Source: DATJSJ01 sp035504175
GTDB lineage: Bacteria > Pseudomonadota > Alphaproteobacteria > Acetobacterales > Acetobacteraceae
Length of the DNA: 64,000 nt
NCBI GenBank assembly: GCA_035504175.1
Contig: DATJSJ010000045.1
Location: 16,628 to 80,627 of the forward strand
Direction: 5' to 3'
Position 1 is the first letter of the stretch. Each line of letters begins with the position of its first letter. Made by a program: the position numbers and the translations under genes. The notes below the pieces were generated by a model. That model did no database searches and was not told the origin of the DNA. It saw only the letters and a list, made by a program, of their open reading frames with translations. Positions 46,763-54,453 of the stretch are shown piece after piece.

Positions 46763-47161
46763 ATGTCCGTCAAGCCCGTCGCGCGGAGTGCCGCGATCAT
46801 CGCCTTTCCGCAGCATCGGATCGCCATCGCGCGGCTGACTGCGGAGGATGAGGCGGCGGCGCGCGCCTGGGAGCAGGCCGTGCGACCCTCCGCCTATGTG
46901 CAGATCACCTTCAGCCGCGCGCAGGCCGATGGCGGCAGCTCGGCGCTGATCTATGCCCGTGGCGAGCTCTGGGTCCTGCGCCGGCTGGCCGATCGCGGCG
47001 GGTGCTACGGGCTGTGGCGGCGTGGCGAGCGTCAGCCGGCCGGCCGGTTCATGTCATTGACCTCGGCGCTGACCGCGCTGCAGCCGGTCTCGGTCCGGGC
47101 CGGCACGGCGGCGCAGGGCGCGCCGATCGCCTCCACCGGGCGGGGATGCGGCGCGGGCTGA
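46763..47161 (+). CDS. Hypothetical protein (132 aa)
   Basis: A soluble protein opening SVKPVARSAAIIAFPQHRIAIARLTAEDEAAARAWE, then a mixed beta segment (YVQITFSRAQADGGSSALIYARGELWVLRRLADRGGCYGLWRRGE) and an Ala/Ser-rich tail. No family recognised; the beta half resembles small regulatory or sulfurtransferase-like folds only superficially. GGGAGG lies before the ATG. An AT-rich patch at 46675-46700 (TTGTCC ... TATCGA, 16-base spacing) could be its promoter. A 7-bp hairpin straddles the trmJ stop upstream. Confidence 0.6.
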   Translation: MSVKPVARSAAIIAFPQHRIAIARLTAEDEAAARAWEQAVRPSAYVQITFSRAQADGGSSALIYARGELWVLRRLADRGGCYGLWRRGERQPAGRFMSLTSALTALQPVSVRAGTAAQGAPIASTGRGCGAG

Positions 47162-47254
47162 CGGCGCGGCGCCGCCACGGACGGCACGCCGCCCGCAGCC
47201 GGCCGGCCGGGATCGCAATCCTCCCGTCCTGACCGGCCCCGGGTCCGGTGATCT

Positions 47255-47272
47255 GCCGGCCGCGCGGCCGGC
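47255..47272. terminator. Perfect 18-bp palindrome between convergent genes
   Basis: GCCGGCCGCGCGGCCGGC is its own reverse complement and lies between the 46763 gene and the phasin stop, so it may act as a two-way terminator. No T-run. Confidence 0.5.
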
Positions 47273-47280
47273 GCGGTCGA

Positions 47281-47883
47281 TCAGCCCTGGGCGCCGTCGC
47301 GGGCGCGCTCCTCCAGCGGCTGCACCGCCTCCTGCGCCAGTCGCGCCGCGAGCTGCAGCAGCATGGTCTGGGCGGTGAACACCGCCTGCACGCTGCCGAT
47401 ATAGGCGTCGCGGTGGAATTCGGCCCACTCGACCGGGGAGCGGATGCTCCACAGCGCCTGGTGCCGCTGGCTCATGCGGTCGAAGGATTGCTGCATCAGG
47501 TCGAAGCAGGCGCGCTGCCAATGCTGCATGCCGCCGGCGCAGCGCGAGATCGACGAGAACATCGCCTGCATGTCGTCGGCGGTGCGGTCGTTCGCCTCGC
47601 GATACAGATCGGTGACGCGCAGCATGGCCTCCATCATGCGGCGTCCCTGATCCAGCCCGGCCTCGGCGACCGGTGCGATGATGCGCTCGGGGGTCGGCAG
47701 CTCCGCGGGCGCCGCAGTCGCGGCAGGGGCCACGAACTCCGCCATCGCGGCGGTACCGGAAGCGGTCGCCTCCCGCATGTCCGCCACGGTACGGTCGGTC
47801 GCGGCGCGAACCCGTGCGGTGCCGTTCTCCTGCGTTCCGCGCTCCTGGGCCTCGGTTCGTCTTGCCTCTGAAGGATTGGCCAT
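47281..47883 (-). CDS. Phasin family protein
   Basis: A 200-residue, mostly helical protein that should coat polyhydroxyalkanoate granules. After an Ala/Pro-rich N-terminal third, the phasin core runs LYREANDRTADDMQAMFSSISRCAGGMQHWQRACFDLMQQSFDRM and SIRSPVEWAEFHRDAYIGSVQAVFTAQTMLLQLAARLAQEA. GAGAGGAG precedes the ATG. A longer frame upstream lacks protein-like sequence. No PHA synthase is in the window. Confidence 0.85.
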   Translation of the reverse strand: MANPSEARRTEAQERGTQENGTARVRAATDRTVADMREATASGTAAMAEFVAPAATAAPAELPTPERIIAPVAEAGLDQGRRMMEAMLRVTDLYREANDRTADDMQAMFSSISRCAGGMQHWQRACFDLMQQSFDRMSQRHQALWSIRSPVEWAEFHRDAYIGSVQAVFTAQTMLLQLAARLAQEAVQPLEERARDGAQG

Positions 47884-48330
47884 GATGGACTCCTCTCGGG
47901 TGAAGGTGAGGTGGATTGCCATTCCTTTTCCGGACGCTGCCCCCTTGCCGCTCTCGGCGCACACCGACTCGTTCCGGTTTCGCCCCAAGCGCGACCCCGT
48001 TCCACCCCGATGAATTGCCAGACGCGGTTATGAGGATCCCCGGCCCGGCGGTGATCCGGCTCCGCCGCCCGGCCTGCTTTGACAGGATCCATCGCTCGCT
48101 TGCGCGTTACCAGGGGTGCATAGCAGCCGCCCGACGGGGGCGACAATACGATTGCCTGTAAGGCGCGACATGATAATCCCGTGACCGCCGCCTGGTGTCC
48201 CGCTGGTCAAATTCGCTTCGGCGCATTTTCCGTGAATCGGGCCACTAAATCATTGAATCAATTGTGATTCAGATTCGGAAATTCACGATATGAGATATCG
48301 CGAATGTCCGAATCCGGATCACACCAGGGG
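47884..48330. other. Gap upstream of the phasin: possible promoter and an AT-rich palindromic patch
   Basis: No gene seen. On the minus strand TTGTCG-N18-TATGCA (48117-48146) could be a promoter reading toward the phasin. The right end (48205-48320) is the most AT-rich stretch in the window and holds two perfect palindromes: TGAATCA-ATTG-TGATTCA (48254-48271) and CGATAT-GAG-ATATCG (48286-48300). Confidence 0.5.
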
Positions 48331-48582
48331 CTACGAACCGTCGAGTTGTGCCGCCAGCCGCCGGGCCATGACCCAGCCGATCAGCGCCGAAGCCGGAGCG
48401 CCGGGGGTCAGCAACAGCCAGCCGAGCGGCTGCCCGTTGACGATCAGGTCCATGCCGATCCCGAGCATCAGCCCGCCGATCAGCCCGCCGGAGACGCCGG
48501 CGGCGATGCCGAGCCAGAGGATGTCGCCGCGGCTGACCATCGCGGCTGCGTACCGAACCCGGCGCGGGGTGACAAGCCGCAT
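48331..48582 (-). CDS. Small membrane protein of unknown function
   Basis: An 83-residue protein with two hydrophobic segments: ILWLGIAAGVSGGLIGGLMLGIGMDLI and a C-terminal GWLLLTPGAPASALIGWVMARRLA. The basic N-terminus (MRLVTPRRVRY) and terminal RR favour an in-out-in hairpin with both ends in the cytoplasm. I kept the first ATG, which has AGGACGG upstream. No family recognised. Glycine zippers in the first helix suggest helix packing or oligomers. Confidence 0.6.
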   Translation of the reverse strand: MRLVTPRRVRYAAAMVSRGDILWLGIAAGVSGGLIGGLMLGIGMDLIVNGQPLGWLLLTPGAPASALIGWVMARRLAAQLDGS

Positions 48583-48656
48583 CGCCGTCCTGTCGTTGCC
48601 TGGACGGACCGGATGCGGTCCGCTAATCGGGGCACCGAGGGGGATCGGGAGGGAAC

Positions 48657-49181
48657 ATGCGGTCGGACTCGGGCCTGGCCTTCGCGGGCGTCGCCGTGGC
48701 GCGCGGGGCGATCGCGGCGGGCGCGGTGCTGCTCGCCGGCTGCACCGCGCAGTTCACGCCGGGAAGCACCGCGCCCGCCGTGGTGCAGACGCGGATTCCC
48801 GGCGTCGGACCGGTCACCAGCACCGCGCCCGGCGTGGGCGGCGGCCTCGCGGTGCCGCCGGGCATGGGTGTCGCTCCCCCGGGGACGGGCGGCGCGGCGA
48901 CAGGCGGCGGCGTGATTCCGGGCAGCTATTCCGGGACGGGCCAGCTCCAGCTCAACGCCGCCGGCAATTGCTCACCGACGCTGAACATCAACGACCTGCG
49001 GCTGCGCGACGACAACTGGGTGCGCTATCGGCAGATGAGCGGGCGGGTCGATGCGTCCGGCCGGCTGTACATCCAGCTCGGCAATTCCTGGCTGCAGGGC
49101 CGGTTCCAGGGGCCGCAATTCACCGGCTCGGCCGGGTACCCCCAGTGCAGCTACCAGGTGGTGCTGTTCCGCAACGGCTGA
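48657..49181 (+). CDS. Lipoprotein of unknown function
   Basis: A 174-residue protein with a lipobox LLAGC (Cys29), so it should be lipid-anchored. A Gly/Pro/Thr-rich spacer (40-95) precedes a beta-rich domain (GQLQLNAAGNCSPTLNINDLRLRDDNWVRYRQMSGRVDASGRLYIQLGNSWLQGRF) with a Cys pair that could form a disulphide (CSP ... QCSY). Start as given; upstream is the small membrane protein on the other strand. Function unknown. Confidence 0.7.
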   Translation: MRSDSGLAFAGVAVARGAIAAGAVLLAGCTAQFTPGSTAPAVVQTRIPGVGPVTSTAPGVGGGLAVPPGMGVAPPGTGGAATGGGVIPGSYSGTGQLQLNAAGNCSPTLNINDLRLRDDNWVRYRQMSGRVDASGRLYIQLGNSWLQGRFQGPQFTGSAGYPQCSYQVVLFRNG

Positions 49182-49205
49182 GGGGCGTCGGGCGATCCGC
49201 CGGGT

Positions 49206-49234
49206 TTGACAGCGCCGCCGGCGGTCCCTAAGAG
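49206..49234 (+). promoter_or_regulatory. Sigma70-type promoter of rpsD
   Basis: TTGACA, 17 bases, then TAAGAG: a strong -35 and fair -10 at ideal spacing, about 175 bases before the rpsD ATG, giving a long leader. Confidence 0.7.
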
Positions 49235-49270
49235 CCGCGCCCACTGCCGGGAACGTGGACGGGCCCTTGC

Positions 49271-49335
49271 GGCGGCGCAATCGTGCGCCGCCCCTGGCCG
49301 GCACCGCCCCGCCGGCCGCCAGACGGGCGGCCGGC
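49271..49335 (+). promoter_or_regulatory. Structured rpsD leader (two perfect hairpins)
   Basis: Hairpin A pairs GGCGGCGCA with TGCGCCGCC (9 bp, loop ATCG, 49271-49292). Hairpin B pairs GCCGGCCGCC with GGCGGCCGGC (10 bp, loop AGACG, 49311-49335). They lie in the transcribed leader ahead of rpsD and may be the site where S4 controls its own translation, as in other bacteria; the fold here is not one I know. Confidence 0.5.
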
Positions 49336-49408
49336 CTACCGGCGCAACAAGCCGGACCGGTGCGGCCCGAAGGGCAGGCCGGCGGCACAGAAGCAAAGGG
49401 CAGCGCGC

Positions 49409-50026
49409 ATGACCAAGCGCGTCGAGAGCAAGTACAAGATCAACCGCCGCCTGGGCGTCAATCTCTGGGGCCGGTCGAAATCCCCGCTCGCCAAGCGCGA
49501 ATACGGTCCCGGCCAGCACGGCCAGCGCCGCAAGGGCAAGCCGACCGATTTCGGCGTGCAGCTGATGGCCAAGCAGAAGCTCAAGGGCTATTACGGCAAC
49601 ATCAGCGAGAAGCAGTTCCGCAAATACTATGACGAGGCGGTGCGCCGGAAGGGCGATACGTCGGAGAACCTGATCGAACTGCTGGAGCGCCGGCTGGACG
49701 CCGTCGTCTACCGCATGAAGTTCGCCATCACCCCGTTCGCGGCGCGGCAGTTCGTCAGCCACGGCCATGTGCTGGTGAACGGCAAGCGGGTGAACATCCC
49801 GTCCTTCCTGGTGCGCGACGGCGATGCGATCGAGGTGCGGGAGAAATCCAAGCAGCTCGCCGTGGTGCTGGACGCGGCGCAGAGCGCGGAGCGGGACGTG
49901 CCGGAATATCTCGAAGTCGACCACCGCGCCATGAAGGGCCGCTTTGCCCGGCCGCCGAAGCTCACCGACGTGCCCTACCCGGTGCAGATGGAGCCCAACC
50001 TGGTCGTCGAGTTCTACTCGCGCTGA
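49409..50026 (+). CDS. rpsD: 30S ribosomal protein S4
   Basis: A 205-residue primary 16S rRNA-binding protein. KINRRLGVNLWGRSKSPLAKREYGPGQHGQRRKGKPTDFGVQL and KGYYGNISEKQFRKYYDEA match S4, and the S4 RNA-binding fold follows (NLIELLERRLDAVVYRMKFA, SHGHVLVNGKRVNIPSFLVRDGD). There are no zinc cysteines, so it is the C-minus form. It has its own promoter and structured leader and ends at a 12-bp hairpin shared with the convergent SDR gene. Confidence 0.97.
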   Translation: MTKRVESKYKINRRLGVNLWGRSKSPLAKREYGPGQHGQRRKGKPTDFGVQLMAKQKLKGYYGNISEKQFRKYYDEAVRRKGDTSENLIELLERRLDAVVYRMKFAITPFAARQFVSHGHVLVNGKRVNIPSFLVRDGDAIEVREKSKQLAVVLDAAQSAERDVPEYLEVDHRAMKGRFARPPKLTDVPYPVQMEPNLVVEFYSR

Positions 50027-50046
50027 GGCTGAGGGCTGCGCTTCGG

Positions 50047-50075
50047 GCGGGACGCCGGCGCGGCCGGCGTCCCGC
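50047..50075. terminator. Bidirectional hairpin between rpsD and the SDR gene
   Basis: A perfect 12-bp stem (GCGGGACGCCGG / CCGGCGTCCCGC) with loop CGCGG, 20 bases after the rpsD stop and 12 before the SDR stop. Confidence 0.7.
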
Positions 50076-50086
50076 GGCCGGGAGCG

Positions 50087-50854
50087 TCAGGAGGTCTGGG
50101 TCAGCCCGCCATCGACCACCAGTTCGTCGCCGGTGACGAAGCTCGCCTCGTCGCTGGCGAGGAACAGGGCGGCGTTGGCGACCTCCTCCGGCTGTCCCAG
50201 GCGCCCGAGCGCCACCCGGCTGGTGATATGGGTCACGAACCCCTCCACCTGCTCGGTCGACAGCCCGCTCTTGCCGAAAATCGGCGTCTCGATCGGCCCG
50301 GGGCTCACCGCGTTGACCCGGATGCGTCGCGGCGCCAGCTCGACCGCGAGGGTGCGCACCATCGAACGCAGGGCCGCCTTGGAGGCGCTGTAGATGGTGG
50401 CACCCGGCATGCCGAGCTGGTTGGCGACCGAGGTGTTGAAGATCACGCTGGCCCCGTCGCGGAGCTGCGGCAGCAGCCGCTGCACCGTGAAGAAGGCGCC
50501 CTTGGTGTTGACGCCGAAGATGCGATCGAACAGCGCCTCGTCCGATTCGGCCGCCGGTGCGAACTGGGCGATGCCGGCATTGACGAACAGCACGTCGAGC
50601 CCGCCGAAATCGCTGCCGATTTTCGCCGCCAGCGCATCGAGATCGGCGGGGCGCCCGGCATCGGCACGGATCGCCAGCACGTCGTCGCCGAGGGCGCGGG
50701 CGGCGGTCGCCAGCCGGTCCGCGTTCTGGCCGGTGATGGCGACGCGGGCGCCTTCGGCGTGGAAGCGCTCCGCCGCGGCGAAGCCGATGCCGGTCGTGCC
50801 GCCGGCGACGAGGGCCGTCTTGCCCGCCAGGCGGGTTCCAGTCACGCGAGTCAT
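50087..50854 (-). CDS. Short-chain dehydrogenase/reductase
   Basis: A 255-residue SDR with NAD(P) loop AGGTTGIGFA (the usual first T replaced by A), NAG stretch VNAGIAQFAP, catalytic YSASK and the C-terminal SPGPIETPIF and TGDELVVDGG. It belongs to the FabG-like classical group; the substrate is unknown. It is divergent from a TetR regulator whose operators overlap the SDR promoter: a perfect -10 (TATAAT, 50874-50879 on the minus strand) sits about 20 bases before the ATG, so the leader is very short. GGAG lies 11 bases before the ATG. Confidence 0.92.
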   Translation of the reverse strand: MTRVTGTRLAGKTALVAGGTTGIGFAAAERFHAEGARVAITGQNADRLATAARALGDDVLAIRADAGRPADLDALAAKIGSDFGGLDVLFVNAGIAQFAPAAESDEALFDRIFGVNTKGAFFTVQRLLPQLRDGASVIFNTSVANQLGMPGATIYSASKAALRSMVRTLAVELAPRRIRVNAVSPGPIETPIFGKSGLSTEQVEGFVTHITSRVALGRLGQPEEVANAALFLASDEASFVTGDELVVDGGLTQTS

Positions 50855-50879
50855 GTTTCGCTTGCTCCGGATGATTATA

Positions 50880-50893
50880 TACCGGACAGTAGA
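50880..50893. promoter_or_regulatory. TetR operator 1, over the SDR promoter
   Basis: TACCGGACAGTAGA. Together with the second copy it fits TACC-RR-A-YR-GTAGA with inverted TAC/GTA ends. It directly follows the TATAAT on the SDR side, so binding would block RNA polymerase. Confidence 0.6.
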
Positions 50894-50926
50894 AAATGAC
50901 GCCGGCGGCGACGTCAAGGCATTCTG

Positions 50927-50940
50927 TACCAAATGGTAGA
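50927..50940. promoter_or_regulatory. TetR operator 2, over the TetR start codon
   Basis: TACCAAATGGTAGA, containing the palindrome TACCA-AA-TGGTA and the ATG of the regulator gene itself. The position suggests autorepression. Confidence 0.6.
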
Positions 50941-51559
50941 TAAATCTGCCCACCGTCCCCGCGGGCGGCCGCGCGGCTTCGACCCGGACGACGCCCTGGA
51001 CCGGGCGATTCCGGTGTTCTGGCGCCTCGGCTACGAGGGCGCGGACCTGGAGACGCTGTCCGAGGCGATGGGCGTGGGCAAGCCGAGCATCTATGCCGCG
51101 TTCGGCGACAAGGAGGCGCTGTTCCTGCAGACGATGGACCGCTATGCGGCGACCGTCGGCTGCCGGCCGTTGCAGGCGCTGGCCGACGCGCCCGATATCG
51201 CGTCCGGCGTTGCCGCGGCCTTCGCGGCAACCTTGCACAACGTCTCCGGCGCCGGCGGGGCGCGCGGCTGTCTCGCCGCCTGCGTCGCGGCCGACAGTGC
51301 GGAGGCGATGCCGGCGGTGCGGGGGCGGCTCGCCGCCGGGCTCGAGGCGACGCAGCAGGCGATCGGCGCCTGCCTGGAGCGCGGCCGGGCCCGCGGCGAA
51401 TTGCCCGCCGGCTTCCCGGTGCAGGAGCGGGCGGCGATGATGACCGATCTGATGCATGCCATGGCCCTGCGGGCCCGCAGCGGCGCCGAATGCGGGGACT
51501 TGCGCGCGGCGGCGGATCGGGCGGTGCGGGCCGTGCTGGCCGGGGCGGAGGGCGGGTGA
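50933..51559 (+). CDS. TetR-family repressor
   Basis: A 208-residue regulator. The helix-turn-helix is LETLSEAMGVGKPSIYAAFGDKEALF (39-64). The C-terminal half carries three Cys residues (GCLAACVAADS and ACLERG) in the ligand domain, as in TetR_C_16/AcrR-like members; thiol sensing is a possibility. No ribosome site precedes the ATG and the operator overlaps it, so translation may be leaderless or weak. It ends in a GTGA overlap with the asparaginase gene. Confidence 0.9.
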   Translation: MVDKSAHRPRGRPRGFDPDDALDRAIPVFWRLGYEGADLETLSEAMGVGKPSIYAAFGDKEALFLQTMDRYAATVGCRPLQALADAPDIASGVAAAFAATLHNVSGAGGARGCLAACVAADSAEAMPAVRGRLAAGLEATQQAIGACLERGRARGELPAGFPVQERAAMMTDLMHAMALRARSGAECGDLRAAADRAVRAVLAGAEGG

Positions 51560-52557
51560 ACCCGGTCCTGGTCGAGGCGACTCGCGGCGACCGGGTCGAG
51601 TCGCGGCATCGCGGCGCGGCGGTGGCGGTCGATGCCGATGGGGCGGTGGTGTTCGCGGCCGGCGAAATCGACGCGCCGGTGTACCCGCGCTCGGCGGTGA
51701 AGGCGATGCTGGCGCTGCCGCTGGTGGAGAGCGGGGCGGCGGACCGGCTGGGCCTGACCGAGGCGGAGCTGGCGCTGGCGTGTGCCTCGCATGCCGGCGA
51801 GCCGGCGCATGTCGAAGCGGCGGCGGCGATGCTGCGCCGGGCCGGGCTCGGGCCGGAGGCGCTGGAGTGTGGGGCGCACTGGCCGCTGGACGCGGAGGCG
51901 GCGCGGGCGCTGGCCGCTTCGGGACGGTCGGCGACGGCGCTGCACAACAACTGTTCCGGCAAGCATGCCGGGTTCCTGTGCCTGGCCTGCGATCGCGGCG
52001 AGGATCCCGCCTTCTATGTCCGGCCGGAGCACCCGGTGATGCGGGAGGTGACCGCGGCGCTGGCCGCGGTGACCGGCGCGCGGCTGGAGGCGGAGAATCG
52101 GGCGATCGACGGCTGTGCGATACCGACCTACGCGATTCCCTTGCGGGCGCTTGCCCTCGGCTTCGCCCGGTTCGGCACCGGGCGCGGGCTGCCGCCGGTT
52201 CGCGCCGCGGCGGCAGCGCGGCTGCGGCGCGCGGTCGCGGCGCATCCGTTCATGGTCGGCGGCACCGGCCGGTTCGATACGCGGCTGATTGCGGGTCTGG
52301 GGCCGCGCGTGTTCAGCAAGACCGGGGCGGAGGGCGTGTTTGGCGTGGCGCTGCCGGAGCTCGGGCTGGGATTAGCGGTGAAATGCGATGACGGGGCCGG
52401 GCGGGCGGCCGAGGTGATGACCGCCGCCCTGGTCGCGCGGCTGCTGCGGCCCGACGGGGCGGGCGCCGAGACGCTGGCGGCGCTGGCCGCGCCGGAGCTG
52501 CGCAACTGGAACGGCACCCGCGTCGGCGCGCTGCGGGCGGCGGGGCCGCTCGCTTAG
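51556..52557 (+). CDS. Class 3 L-asparaginase (Rhizobium etli ReAV type)
   Basis: A 333-residue enzyme of the asparaginase II (PF06089) family. The residues I recall as catalytic in ReAV are all present at a constant offset of two: Ser46-Lys49 (PRSAVK), Ser78 (ASHAGE), the zinc set Cys133-Lys136 (NNCSGK) and Cys187 (GCAIP), and the SKTGAEG lysine. It hydrolyses asparagine to aspartate and ammonia. The GTG start overlaps the TetR stop, so it is translationally coupled and probably under the same regulator. Confidence 0.9.
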   Translation: MNPVLVEATRGDRVESRHRGAAVAVDADGAVVFAAGEIDAPVYPRSAVKAMLALPLVESGAADRLGLTEAELALACASHAGEPAHVEAAAAMLRRAGLGPEALECGAHWPLDAEAARALAASGRSATALHNNCSGKHAGFLCLACDRGEDPAFYVRPEHPVMREVTAALAAVTGARLEAENRAIDGCAIPTYAIPLRALALGFARFGTGRGLPPVRAAAAARLRRAVAAHPFMVGGTGRFDTRLIAGLGPRVFSKTGAEGVFGVALPELGLGLAVKCDDGAGRAAEVMTAALVARLLRPDGAGAETLAALAAPELRNWNGTRVGALRAAGPLA

Positions 52558-52576
52558 ATGGTTTGCTTGCTTCGTA

Positions 52577-52809
52577 GTCGAGACGGGCGCGCTTCTGCGC
52601 GCTCGACCTCGTCGCGCCGCTGGCGCGCGAAGCGGGGCTCGCGCACCTCAAGCGCTCGCCACGAGGCTGGAATGCTGTCAAGGCCGAAGCCGCGCTTCGC
52701 GCGGTGCGGCCGCAGGCCGCAGCCTTGACAGCATTCCAGCCCCGTGGCCCCCGGCAATGGTCGCCTTCGACGGTGTCGAAGGCGAATGGCTTCGCCTTCA
52801 CGCTCTTTT
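52577..52809 (+). repeat. Cluster of five hairpins including an attenuator-like pair before prfC
   Basis: From left: 52577-52607 (GTCGAG/GCGCGC stem), 52613-52627 (CGCGCC-GCT-GGCGCG), a very large one with 27-base arms and one mismatch (52658-52684 with 52722-52748), then two alternative stems: 52761-52785 (11 bp, GGT loop) and 52778-52799 (9 bp, TGGC loop). The last two share bases and cannot both form. The second is followed by CGCTCTTTT, so it looks like a terminator and the first like its antiterminator. Confidence 0.6.
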
Positions 52810-52831
52810 GCTGCACGTGCTTCCCACATAA

Positions 52832-54379
52832 ATGAGCGCCATGATTGATCCCGCCGCCGAGATCGCGCGCCGCCGCACCTTCGCGATCATCTCCCACCCC
52901 GATGCCGGCAAGACCACGCTGACCGAGCGGCTGCTGCGCGCCGGCGGCGCGATCCAGCTTGCCGGCAATGTCCGCGCCAAGGGCGAGCGCCGCCGCACGC
53001 GTTCGGACTGGATGGGCATCGAGCGCGAGCGCGGCATCTCCGTCGTCACCTCGGTGATGACCTTCGAGCACGCCGGCTGCGTCTTCAACCTGCTCGACAC
53101 GCCCGGGCACGAGGATTTCTCCGAGGACACCTACCGCACGCTGACCGCGGTGGATTCCGCCGTCATGGTGATCGACGCCGCCAAGGGCATCGAGGCGCGC
53201 ACCCGCAAGCTGTTCGAGATCTGCCGGCTGCGCGACATCCCCATCATCACGTTCATCAACAAGATGGACCGCGAAAGCCAGGATCCTCTGGCGCTGCTCG
53301 ACGAGGTCGCATCGACCCTGGCACTCGACACCGCGCCGGTCACCTGGCCGGTCGGCCGGGCCGCGGATTTCGTCGGCACCTACGATCTGCGCCGCCGCGA
53401 ATACCGGCTGACCCACGACCTGCCGCAATCCGACCCGCGCCTCGCGACCCTGGGTGAGGAGGTCGACCTGGTGCGCGCGGCATTGCCCGAGTTCGAGGTC
53501 GACGGCTTCATGGCCGGCCACATCACGCCGGTGTTCTTCGGCGCCGCCATCCGCGATCTCGGCGTCATCGACCTGCTCGACGCGCTGGCCGAATTCGGCC
53601 CACGCCCGCGCGCGCAGCCGGCCGATACCCGCACCGTCGCCGCGACCGAGCCGAAGCTCACCGCGCTGGTGTTCAAGATCCAGGCCAACATGGATCCCAA
53701 CCACCGCGACCGTATCGCCTTCGCGCGCGTCTGCTCCGGCCGGCTCGCGCGCGGCATGCGGCTGAAGCAGGTGCGCACCGGCAAGCTGATCCCGCTGCAC
53801 GCGCCGCAATTCTTCTTCGCCCGCGATCGGGCGCTGGCCGAGGAAGCCTTTGCCGGCGACGTCGTCGGCATCCCCAACCACGGCACGCTGCGCATCGGCG
53901 ACACGCTGACCGAGGACGAGGATCTCAACTTCGTCGGCGTCCCCGCTTTCGCGCCGGAGATCCTGCGGCGCGTACGGCTCGACGACGCGATGAAGGCGAA
54001 GAAGCTGCGCCAGGCGCTGCAGGAACTGGCGGAGGAGGGCGTGGTGCAGCTGTTCCGCCCGCAGGACGGATCGCCACCGATCGTCGGCGTCGTCGGCACA
54101 CTGCAGCTCGACGTGCTCGCCGCGCGGCTCGGCGCGGAATACGGCGTCGCGATCGGCTTCGAGCCGGTGCCCTACAACCTCGCCCGCTGGATCGGCGGCG
54201 ACAAGCCGGCGCTCGACCGCTTCATGGCGGAGAACCGCTCGGCCATGGCGGACGATGCGGACGGCGATCCGGTGTTCCTCGCCACCTCGGCCTTCATGAT
54301 GCGCCGGACGATCGAGCTGAACCCGGCGATCGGCTTTCGCGACATCAAGGACGTGCGGGCGGAGAAGCTGGCGGCGTAG
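52832..54379 (+). CDS. prfC: Peptide chain release factor 3 (RF3)
   Basis: A 515-residue GTPase that frees RF1/RF2 from the ribosome. Motifs: HPDAGKTT (G1), the switch region with SDWMGIERERGISVVTS, DTPGHEDF, NKMDRESQ and the C-terminal RF3-specific GVVGTLQLDVLAARLGAEYG. It is slightly shorter than E. coli RF3 (529). The first of two in-frame ATGs, 9 bases apart, is used; neither has a good ribosome site. An attenuator-like fold lies 30 bases upstream. Confidence 0.95.
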   Translation: MSAMIDPAAEIARRRTFAIISHPDAGKTTLTERLLRAGGAIQLAGNVRAKGERRRTRSDWMGIERERGISVVTSVMTFEHAGCVFNLLDTPGHEDFSEDTYRTLTAVDSAVMVIDAAKGIEARTRKLFEICRLRDIPIITFINKMDRESQDPLALLDEVASTLALDTAPVTWPVGRAADFVGTYDLRRREYRLTHDLPQSDPRLATLGEEVDLVRAALPEFEVDGFMAGHITPVFFGAAIRDLGVIDLLDALAEFGPRPRAQPADTRTVAATEPKLTALVFKIQANMDPNHRDRIAFARVCSGRLARGMRLKQVRTGKLIPLHAPQFFFARDRALAEEAFAGDVVGIPNHGTLRIGDTLTEDEDLNFVGVPAFAPEILRRVRLDDAMKAKKLRQALQELAEEGVVQLFRPQDGSPPIVGVVGTLQLDVLAARLGAEYGVAIGFEPVPYNLARWIGGDKPALDRFMAENRSAMADDADGDPVFLATSAFMMRRTIELNPAIGFRDIKDVRAEKLAA

Positions 54380-54453
54380 CGGCCACGCGCGCCACGCGCG
54401 GGACGAAATCCGGCCTGCCGCCGAGAGCAGGCGTAGCGCCGTCGCGCATCGCT

